This document shows, piece by piece, positions 33,762-44,451 of a DNA stretch of 64,000 nucleotides (position 1 is its first letter; every line of letters starts with the position of its first letter). The notes beneath the pieces were generated by a model. It worked only from the letters and a program-made list of their open reading frames with translations, did no database searches and was not told where the DNA came from. The stretch is from Pseudonocardia kujensis. GTDB taxonomy: Bacteria; Actinomycetota; Actinomycetes; Mycobacteriales; Pseudonocardiaceae. The stretch lies in contig NZ_JAJSOK010000028.1 of the NCBI RefSeq assembly GCF_021283305.1, positions 22,182 through 86,181 of the forward strand, written 5' to 3'. Both the position numbers and the translations under genes were made by a program.

Positions 33762-34678
33762 GCCACACCTCCGCCGGTCAGCCGCAGGAACATCGCCTCG
33801 AGGTCCGCGCGCTCCTCGACCAGCCCGTACAGCGCCACGCCGGCGGCGAGCGCGGTGTCGCCGACGAGCACCGCGTCGGCGGCCACGGCGAGCCCGCCGT
33901 CGGCGACGTGGTCGATCTCCAGCACGCCGCGCGCCGCGAGGGCCTCGGCCAGCCGGACGGGATCGGAGCAGCGGACCCGGACGGCGGGCCGGCCGTGCAG
34001 CCCGTCGGCCGGGCCCTGGTACACGCAGGTCCCGGCCGAGATCACGACGAGCCGGTCCGCGGTCTGCGCGATCTCCGCGAGCTGGTGGCTGGACACCAGC
34101 ACGCTCCGCCCGGAGCGGGCGAAGCCGCGCAGGAACTCCCGCAGCCAGGCGATGCCCTGGGGGTCGAGGCCGTTGCCCGGCTCGTCGAGCACCAGGATCC
34201 GCGGGTCGCCGAGCAGCGCGGTCGCCAGCGCGAGCCGCTGGGCCATGCCGAGCGAGTAGCCGCCGGCGGGCCGGTCGGCGGCGTCGGTGAGCCCGACGAG
34301 CCCCAGCACCTCGTCGACCCGCTGCTCCGGCGCGCCGATCGCCGAGGCGCCGCTCTGCAGGTGCCGGCGGGCGGTGCGGGCCGGATGGGCGCCGTGGGCC
34401 TCCAGCAGCGCGCCCACGACCCGGCCGGGCCCGGTCAGCTCGGCGTACGGGGCGCCCTCGACCAGGGCCGACCCCGCGGTCGGGGCGACCAGGCCGAGGA
34501 TCGCGCGCAGCGTCGTCGTCTTGCCCGAGCCGTTGGGCCCCAGGAAACCCGTGACCGCGCCCGGCCCGACCGTGAACGACAGCCCGCGCACGGCCTCGAC
34601 CGTGCCGAACCGCTTGGCCAGGCCGGACACCTCGATCCGGCCGCTGCCGTCGGGTTCGCGTCCCACACCTCTCCTCAC
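33758..34678 (-). CDS. ABC transporter ATP-binding protein (ABC-2 partner)
   Basis: A 306-residue ATPase that drives the permease encoded next. Walker A is FLGPNGSGKTTTLRAILGL, the Q-loop follows, the signature reads YSLGMAQRLALATALLG (LGMAQ in place of LSGGQ), Walker B is ILVLDEPGNGLDP and the switch His is in LVSSHQLAEIA. The C-terminal 80 residues form the extra domain common in DRA/NatA-type ATPases. GTG at 34678 gives the longest reading; a GTG at 34666 close to AGGAGAGG is an alternative start. Confidence 0.88.
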   Translation of the reverse strand: MRRGVGREPDGSGRIEVSGLAKRFGTVEAVRGLSFTVGPGAVTGFLGPNGSGKTTTLRAILGLVAPTAGSALVEGAPYAELTGPGRVVGALLEAHGAHPARTARRHLQSGASAIGAPEQRVDEVLGLVGLTDAADRPAGGYSLGMAQRLALATALLGDPRILVLDEPGNGLDPQGIAWLREFLRGFARSGRSVLVSSHQLAEIAQTADRLVVISAGTCVYQGPADGLHGRPAVRVRCSDPVRLAEALAARGVLEIDHVADGGLAVAADAVLVGDTALAAGVALYGLVEERADLEAMFLRLTGGGVA

Positions 34679-34819
34679 GCTCGCCGGGCCCCATCCTGCC
34701 CCCGTCCCGCACGCCGTGGGCCCGGGGGTGCACCCGCCTGGTTCGTCCCTCGATTCCGGTTCTCCCCGACGCTAGAGTGACGCGGCCCGTGATCCCCCTC
34801 ACGCACCCCGGGAGCACCG

Positions 34820-36406
34820 ATGACGCTGTCCCCCGACCGTCCCGCCGACGTGTCCGGCCTGCTGGGCCGCTGGGCCGCCGAGCGCCCCGACGCCGAGGCG
34901 CTGCGGTTCGCCGGCGTGCGGCGCACCTGGGCCGAGCTCGACGAGCGGGTCCGCCGGCTCGCCACGGCCCTGCGGGCCGAGGGGGTCGGACCCGGCGACC
35001 GGGTGGCCGTGCTCGACCTCAACCACCCCTCCTGCCTCGAGCTCACCCTGGCCTGCGCGCGGATCGGGGCGGCCAACGCCGTCGTCAACTTCCGGCTGGC
35101 GCCGCCGGAGATCGTCCACGTGCTCAACGACTCCGGCGCCGCGCTCCTGCTCGTCGGACCGGAGTTCGCGCAGGCGGCCGAGGCGCTGCGGGACAAGGCG
35201 CCGGCGCTGCGCCGGCTCGTCCGGGTCGGTGGGGCGGACGCGGACGACGCCGGCACGGACGAGTACGAGGCCTGGCTGGCCGCGCACGAGCCCGACACCG
35301 GTCCGGCCGAGGTGGATCCCGACGCCTGCTTCGTGCAGCTCTACACCTCGGGCACGACCGGCCTCCCGAAGGGCGTGCTGCTCACCCACCGGGCGATGCT
35401 GGCGCACTCGGCCAACGTCGCCGAGAGCTTCGAGGTGGACCACGACGCCGTCGTCCAGGTGGCGATGCCGCTGTTCCACGTGGGCGGCACCAGCTACGCG
35501 CTGCTGGCGGTCCACTTCGGCGCCCGGATCGTGATGCTGCGCGTGCCCGACCCGGCCGCGGTCGTCGAGCAGCTGGAGACCGAGCGCATCACCCACACCT
35601 TCCTGGTGCCGGCGTTGCTCGCCGCGATCGCGCAGGTCCCGGACGTCGGGTCCCGCGACCTGTCGGCGATCAAGGTCCTCTCCTACGGCGCCTCGCCGAT
35701 GCCGCTGCCGGTGATGCGGGCCTGCCTGCCCCTCTTCCCGGGGCGGATGCACCAGGTCTACGGCATGACCGAGGCGTGCGGCGTGGTCACCGCGCTGTCC
35801 GCCGCCGACCACGAGGACCCGGCGGTGGCGCACCGGCTGGTCTCGGCCGGGACGCCGATCCACGGCGTCGAGATCGAGGTCCGCGACCCGGCGACGGGCG
35901 CGCCGGTGCCGACCGGCGAGCCGGGCGAGATCTGGGTGCGCACGGCACAGCTCATGGCCGGGTACTGGCGGCAGCCCGAGGCGACCGCCGCGGCGATCAC
36001 GCCCGACGGCTGGCTGCGCTCCGGCGACGGCGGGCACCTCGACCCCGACGGCTACGTCTACGTGACCGACCGGGTCAAGGACATGATCGTCAGCGGCGGG
36101 GAGAACGTGTACCCGGCGGAGATCGAGCGCGTGCTGGCCGAGTACCCGGGGATCGCCGACGTGGCGGTGATCGGCGTGCCCGACGAGCGGTGGGGCGAGG
36201 TGCCCCGCGCGATCGTCGTCCCGGCCGACGGCACCGAGCTCGACGAGGCCGCCGTGCTCGCCCACTGCCGCGCGCACCTTGCCTCGTACAAGTGCCCGAA
36301 GGGCATGGACGTCGTCGCCGAGCTGCCCCGCAACCCCACCGGCAAGATCCTCAAGAAGGACCTGCGGGCCCCCTTCTGGGCGGACCGGGAGCGGCGCACG
36401 GTGTGA
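34820..36406 (+). CDS. Acyl-CoA synthetase (AMP-forming)
   Basis: A 528-residue ANL-superfamily ligase that activates a carboxylic acid via the acyl-adenylate and transfers it to CoA. The P-loop is YTSGTTGLPKGVLLTH (about residues 175-190). QVYGMTEACGV (A5) and GWLRSGDGGHLDPDGYVYVTDR (split here as GWLRSGDGG and GYVYVTDR) are A7-A8, and the catalytic Lys lies in RNPTGKILKKDL. Length and the LNHPSCLELTLACARIGAAN block suit medium- to long-chain fatty acids, but specificity is unassigned. ATG follows GGGAG. It precedes an LLM oxidoreductase on the same strand by 31 nt. Confidence 0.9.
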   Translation: MTLSPDRPADVSGLLGRWAAERPDAEALRFAGVRRTWAELDERVRRLATALRAEGVGPGDRVAVLDLNHPSCLELTLACARIGAANAVVNFRLAPPEIVHVLNDSGAALLLVGPEFAQAAEALRDKAPALRRLVRVGGADADDAGTDEYEAWLAAHEPDTGPAEVDPDACFVQLYTSGTTGLPKGVLLTHRAMLAHSANVAESFEVDHDAVVQVAMPLFHVGGTSYALLAVHFGARIVMLRVPDPAAVVEQLETERITHTFLVPALLAAIAQVPDVGSRDLSAIKVLSYGASPMPLPVMRACLPLFPGRMHQVYGMTEACGVVTALSAADHEDPAVAHRLVSAGTPIHGVEIEVRDPATGAPVPTGEPGEIWVRTAQLMAGYWRQPEATAAAITPDGWLRSGDGGHLDPDGYVYVTDRVKDMIVSGGENVYPAEIERVLAEYPGIADVAVIGVPDERWGEVPRAIVVPADGTELDEAAVLAHCRAHLASYKCPKGMDVVAELPRNPTGKILKKDLRAPFWADRERRTV

Positions 36407-36437
36407 TCGGGGCCGGTCATGTGACAGTCTCGCTGTC

Positions 36438-37469
36438 GTGAAGCTCTCGACCCAGCTGCCGTACAGCGACGACCCGGTGGCGGGCGCCACCCGCATCGTC
36501 GAGCTCGAGAAGGCCGGACTCGACGTCGTGTGGGTCGCCGAGGCCTACAGCTACGACGCCGTGTCCCTCATGGGCTACCTCGCCGCGCGCACCGAGCGGA
36601 TCGAGATCGGCTCCGGCATCCTGCCGATCTACAGCCGCACGCCCACGCTCACGGCGATGACGGCCGCGGGCCTCGACGCCCTGTCCGGTGGGCGGGCGAT
36701 CCTCGGCCTCGGCACCTCGGGGCCGCAGGTGATCGAGGGCTTCCACGGCGTGCCGTTCGACAAGCCCATCGGTCGCACGCGCGAGGTCATCGAGATCTGC
36801 CGCGCGGTCTGGCGGCGCGAGCGCATCCAGCACGAGGGCATCTACACGATCCCCGTGCCGGAGGGCCGGGGCACGGGGCTCGGCAAGCCGCTCAAGCTGA
36901 TCAACCACCCGCGGCGGGCCGACATCCCGATCTGGATCGCGGCGCTGGGCGACAAGAACGTCGAGATGACGGCCGAGCTGGCCGAGGGCTGGCTGCCGCA
37001 CGTCGTCGTCCCCGAGCGGATGCAGGAGGCGTTCGGCGCGCCGCTGGCCGCCGGCCTGGCCAAGCGGGCCCCCGAGCTCGGCCCGCTGCAGATCACCGGC
37101 GGCGGCTTCCTCGCGATCGAGGAGGAGATGTGGGAGCCGGCCCGGCAGGCGGCACGGGCGATGTTCGCGCTCTACATCGGGGGCATGGGCGCGCGTGGGA
37201 AGAACTTCTACAACACCGTGATGCAGCGCCAGGGGTGGGCCGACGCGGCGAGGACGGTCCAGGACCTCTACCTCGACGGCCGCAAGGAGGAGGCCGCGGC
37301 CGCGCTGCCCGACGAGTTCATCGAGTCCTCGACGCTCATCGGGCCGCCCTCCTTCGTCAAGGAGCGGATCGCGGCGCTGCACGAGGCCGGCGTCACGCAC
37401 CTGCAGGTCAGCCCGGTCACCGACGACGCACCCAAGCTCCTCGGCCAGGTGCGGGAGTGGCTGCCGTGA
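36438..37469 (+). CDS. LLM-class F420-dependent oxidoreductase
   Basis: A 343-residue luciferase-like (LLM) TIM-barrel enzyme expected to use F420 or FMN. The N-terminal GLDVVWVAEAYSYDAVSLMG and RTERIEIGSGILPIYSRTP, the LSGGRAILGLGTSGPQVIEG block, and PIWIAALGDKNVEMTAELAEG are typical of F420-dependent members. The C-terminus HEAGVTHLQVSPV closes the barrel. GTG start at 36438 with weak ribosome binding signal; it may be translated after the acyl-CoA synthetase. A role in fatty-acyl or hydroxylated lipid redox chemistry is speculative. Confidence 0.88.
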   Translation: MKLSTQLPYSDDPVAGATRIVELEKAGLDVVWVAEAYSYDAVSLMGYLAARTERIEIGSGILPIYSRTPTLTAMTAAGLDALSGGRAILGLGTSGPQVIEGFHGVPFDKPIGRTREVIEICRAVWRRERIQHEGIYTIPVPEGRGTGLGKPLKLINHPRRADIPIWIAALGDKNVEMTAELAEGWLPHVVVPERMQEAFGAPLAAGLAKRAPELGPLQITGGGFLAIEEEMWEPARQAARAMFALYIGGMGARGKNFYNTVMQRQGWADAARTVQDLYLDGRKEEAAAALPDEFIESSTLIGPPSFVKERIAALHEAGVTHLQVSPVTDDAPKLLGQVREWLP

Positions 37470-37577
37470 GCCGCGACCGAGGGCGCTCGCGGGGCGGAAC
37501 TCGGCCCTGAGCAGCGCTCGGTCACGCGAACCGGGGGTGGCGTCACGGGCCGTGTCGGGCCCGTTCCACAATGCCGG

Positions 37578-38399
37578 GTGAACCTGCCGACCTCCGGGAG
37601 CTGCGTGGTGCCCGACCTGCCCGTGCGCACGTCCGACGAACCGATGGAACCGGACCAGTACCGGTACATCGCGACGCACGCGTGGTGGATGGGGACGTTC
37701 ATGGGCCCCGACCCGGCCGAGCCGGTGTACGTGCACCTGTCCGAGCACCTGCTCCAGCAGTGGACGCCCGCGGTGCAGGACGCCGACTGGCTGCTCGACC
37801 GCGAGCTGACCGGGCGGATCACCTGGCTGGCCGGCTCCGGCGAGGCCGCGGACGACGCCGGCTTCGACCTGCGGGAGGCGTGGCCGACGGGGCGGTTCCG
37901 CGCGAAGTACGGCGACTTCTACGCCGAGCTGCACGACTCCGCCCCGCACCGGCGCGCCGGGAGCTGGGCCACGCCCACCCCCGAGTTCCTGGCCCTGCTG
38001 CCCCGCGACCCCGGCGAGCTGCTCGCCCGGCTGCTGGCCGACGCGCCGCAGGGGCGCACCTACACCGGGCCCTTCCGCAGCGCCGTCGACGCGCTGCGCA
38101 CCTGTTCGGTCCCGGCCGACCTGCGCGCGCCGCTCTACGCGGCGCTGCTGGAGCTCCCGGCCGTCACGCTCGTCGACGAGGTCAAGGACCTCGACGGCAA
38201 CCTCTGCCTCGCCCTGGTTCACGACACCGGCCCCACCCGCACCGAGCTCCTCGTCGACCCGGTCGACGGGCAGTACGCCGGCGAGCGGGACACCCTGCGG
38301 CGCGACTCCTCGTGCGGGCTGGTCGAGGGCACCGTCATCGCCGAGGCCTCGGTGCGCACCGCCGTGGTGCCCGCGATCGGCGCCCTCCCGGTCTTCTGA
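37578..38399 (+). CDS. CU044_5270-like protein lacking a membrane anchor
   Basis: A 273-residue protein resembling the C-terminal domain of CU044_5270-family proteins. PDQYRYIATHAWWM resembles their exported-domain start, LPRDPGELLARLLADAPQ and VPADLRAPLYAALLELPAVT are the family helices, and GLVEGTVIAEASVRTAVVP the end. Usual family members have a cytosolic anti-sigma-like N-terminus and a membrane helix and sit next to an ECF sigma gene. Here none of these is present, so the gene is probably a truncated or diverged paralogue. The GTG start at 37578 is uncertain. Confidence 0.6.
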   Translation: MNLPTSGSCVVPDLPVRTSDEPMEPDQYRYIATHAWWMGTFMGPDPAEPVYVHLSEHLLQQWTPAVQDADWLLDRELTGRITWLAGSGEAADDAGFDLREAWPTGRFRAKYGDFYAELHDSAPHRRAGSWATPTPEFLALLPRDPGELLARLLADAPQGRTYTGPFRSAVDALRTCSVPADLRAPLYAALLELPAVTLVDEVKDLDGNLCLALVHDTGPTRTELLVDPVDGQYAGERDTLRRDSSCGLVEGTVIAEASVRTAVVPAIGALPVF

Positions 38400-38549
38400 C
38401 GGTTTTCCGACGGGGCCGGAAGGGCACCCGCCGGACGGAGGTCACAACGCGACCGAGCACATACCGGCGCCGTCCCCGGGAGGACTACCCTGGGAGGGCG
38501 GTCATCGGCGACTGAGAAGCTTCAAGCGAACCAAGGCGGTTGAGAGCGC

Positions 38550-42404
<3,855 letters not shown>

Positions 42405-42408
42405 GAAG

Positions 42409-42582
42409 GTGTACTTCACCGACCGGGGCATCGAGGAACTGGTCGAACGCCGCGGGGACGAGGCGGTCAGCGTCGAGTGGCTGGCCGCCCGGCTCCGGGC
42501 CTTCGTCGACTCCCACCCCGCCTACGAGGACGCCGTCGAACGCCTGGCGACCTTCCTCGCCCGCGACGACGAGGACGACTGA
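42409..42582 (+). CDS. DUF6104-type small protein
   Basis: A 57-residue acidic protein starting GTG at 42409, four bases after the Kgd stop. It reads YFTDRGIEELVERRGDEAV, then VEWLAARLRAFVDSHP and ERLATFLARDDEDD. This matches the small DUF6104 family, which in Streptomyces also follows the oxoglutarate dehydrogenase gene. It is probably co-translated with Kgd; AAGAAGG at the Kgd stop can serve as ribosome binding site. Function unknown. A regulatory subunit is only a guess from synteny. Confidence 0.75.
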   Translation: MYFTDRGIEELVERRGDEAVSVEWLAARLRAFVDSHPAYEDAVERLATFLARDDEDD

Positions 42583-42628
42583 CCGCAGCATGGTTGCCTA
42601 ACGCGCGCGCCGAGGAATGGCACCTGAT

Positions 42629-42773
42629 CGCATTATGGAACCATAACGCCGTCCAGGTCGGCACTCGATCGCGTTATGGAACCATATTGCTGCCCAGGGC
42701 GACGTTTTGGCGCATTATGGTTCCATAGTGTGCGGTCCCGGGGCGTCTGGGCGCATTATGGTTCCATACTGTG
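42629..42773. repeat. Four dispersed palindromic repeats (R8-R11)
   Basis: Copies at 42629-42649 and 42670-42690 (GGAACC centre) and at 42710-42733 and 42751-42773 (GGTTCC centre), spaced about 41 bp. The first two face the last two. They lie between the DUF6104 gene and the end of the DUF559 gene. Confidence 0.9.
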
Positions 42774-42778
42774 GGGGC

Positions 42779-43651
42779 TCACCGGGCCAGCGCGCCGCGG
42801 ATCTCGGCGATCAGCTTCCGCGGCTGCCGGAGCAGCGCCGCCGTCACGAACACGACGTCCCAGCCGGCAGCCTGGATCCGGTTGAGACGGACCCGGTCGT
42901 GGTTCAACGCCCACATCTCGTTGTTGCGCCACCCGCCGTCGTACTCGACCGCGACCTTCCGGGCGGGGAAGGCGAAGTCCACCTGTGCGACCTGTTCGCC
43001 GTCGACCTCGATCCAGTGCTGCGCGACGGGGTCCAGCCCGGCCAGCACGAGATGCACGCGGAGCTGCGACTCGGGAATGGAGTCGGCGACACCGGTTGCC
43101 AGTCGCTCCGCCTGCCGCGCCACGACGATCCCGTTGTCGCGCCTCGCCCGGAGAACGGCGACGAGCTCGTCCCGGTCGATCAACCCCGCCTTCAGCGCCT
43201 GGTCGAGGTCGGCGACCGACTCCACCAACGGCCGCCCGAGCAGCAGATCGAGGGCCATGCGCTGGGGCGAGGCGATCAGGCCCTGTTCCCAGGGCGCGTA
43301 GTCGTCGGGCCGGAGCGCGGTCCGTCTCAGCAGCACGCCGCTGCGACGTCCGATACGGAGTTCGAGCGGGGCGACGACATGGACCGGGTCGTCGGTCCAG
43401 CAGATCTGTGCGCCTCTGACCGTCGCAGCCGACCGGCCCGTGACGACGGCGCCGGCCGGGAGCGCCAGTGCGGCCGCCATCGCCCGCAGTTGGTGGGTGA
43501 GCGGTATGCCTGCCCAGGTGTAGACGTCGCGGAACAACCTGACCACCCGGTCACCACGTAGCTCCGCAGCCGTGAGGAAGCCGGCGCCGACAGCCTCCGA
43601 CCCTCGGAAGAGCTCCAAGTGGGCGATCCCGCCGCGCTGAGTTCTCTGCAT
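42779..43651 (-). CDS. DUF559 / endonuclease-like protein with AbiEi-like N-terminus
   Basis: A 290-residue protein. The N-terminal part (about residues 20-80) reads GFLTAAELRGDRVVRLFRDV then YTWAG, like the winged-helix domain of AbiEi-type antitoxins. The C-terminal part (about 190-285) matches the DUF559/Vsr-like fold of the PD-(D/E)XK superfamily: Glu194 in PESQLR, Asp225 in VDFAFP and VAVEYDGG (Glu236, Asp238). The family is usually multicopy in actinobacteria and of unknown role. Nuclease activity is inferred from the acidic residues only. ATG at 43651 is chosen; earlier starts run into repeat DNA. Repeat clusters lie on both sides. Confidence 0.75.
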   Translation of the reverse strand: MQRTQRGGIAHLELFRGSEAVGAGFLTAAELRGDRVVRLFRDVYTWAGIPLTHQLRAMAAALALPAGAVVTGRSAATVRGAQICWTDDPVHVVAPLELRIGRRSGVLLRRTALRPDDYAPWEQGLIASPQRMALDLLLGRPLVESVADLDQALKAGLIDRDELVAVLRARRDNGIVVARQAERLATGVADSIPESQLRVHLVLAGLDPVAQHWIEVDGEQVAQVDFAFPARKVAVEYDGGWRNNEMWALNHDRVRLNRIQAAGWDVVFVTAALLRQPRKLIAEIRGALAR

Positions 43652-43757
43652 GACGCCACGATCGACGAGCCGGCTGTCGTGAGCGCCCCGCCGCGGCACG
43701 CTCGGGCCGCGTGATCCACACCCCACCCCGCCCGTCCACAGCTCTCGGCCACCTCTT

Positions 43758-44070
43758 GCATTATGGATCCACAGTGTGCGTTGGGAGCTCCGACAAGCGC
43801 AGTATGGTTCCATAACGCGTTGATTGAGGGTCAGCCAGCGCAATATGGTTCCATAACGCGTTGATTGAGAGTCAGCCAGCGCAATATGGTTCCATAACGC
43901 GCAAATCGACGGCCGACCAGCGCATTATGGTTCCATAGTGCGATCACGACCGCCGTCACCACCGCCGCCACCACGACCGCCGCACGGCCGCTCCATCCCA
44001 CCTGAGCGCGTCAGGGAACCATACTGCTCAAAAATCCCCCGACCGAGCAGCATTGTGGATCCATGACGCG
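43758..44070. repeat. Array of seven dispersed palindromic repeats (R12-R18)
   Basis: A 422-nt gene-free stretch. Copies: 43758-43780 (GGATCC centre, degenerate), 43798-43820, 43838-43860, 43879-43901 and 43920-43942 (all GGTTCC), 44006-44027 (GGAACC) and 44049-44070 (GGATCC). The four central ones are a regular tandem array with period near 41 bp; two share the spacer GTTGATTGAG(A/G)GTCAGCCA. Positions are good to one or two bases. Confidence 0.92.
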
Positions 44071-44073
44071 ACC

Positions 44074-44451
44074 TCAGCGGCGGAAGCCGAAGCGGCGGCG
44101 GCCGACGAGGTCCATGAGCTCCGTGTACGTCCGGTCGACCTCGCGCTCGTAGCGCTCCAGCTGCGCGGGGTCGGCCTCGGCGTCGGGGCGTGGGAAGGGG
44201 CGGACCGTCATCCACGGCTCCGCCCACAGCGCCTCCAGCGCCGACTCCCAGTGCAGCTCCACGGAGAAGCGGGTCAGGGCGGCGCGCTCGCCCACCCGCC
44301 GCATCCGCGCGTCGATCCGGGCCAGCGCCTGCTCGAGGCGGGTCGCGCGCTGCTCGTCCTGGCGCCGGACCGCCCCGACCGCCTGCTCGATCCCGCTCGC
44401 GATGCGGCGGTACGCGGCAGCAGGCGACTCCGGCTCGTCGGGCGTGCTCAT
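44074..44451 (-). CDS. Small protein of the FtsK cassette
   Basis: A 125-residue soluble protein I do not recognise. It is helical with a coiled-coil tendency: AYRRIASGIEQAVGAVRRQD, EQRATRLEQALARIDARMRR, then a block with VELHWESALEALWAEPWM and a basic C-terminus ending GRRRFGFRR. There is no signal peptide or membrane segment. Its ATG overlaps the FtsK/SpoIIIE stop (ATGA), so it is coupled to that ATPase and likely an accessory subunit of the same complex. The palindromic repeat array begins 3 nt beyond its stop. Confidence 0.7.
   Translation of the reverse strand: MSTPDEPESPAAAYRRIASGIEQAVGAVRRQDEQRATRLEQALARIDARMRRVGERAALTRFSVELHWESALEALWAEPWMTVRPFPRPDAEADPAQLERYEREVDRTYTELMDLVGRRRFGFRR

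Noticed and set aside
43758..44070. CRISPR array
   Set aside because: Repeats are palindromic with short, similar spacers, run in both directions elsewhere in the window, and no cas gene is near.
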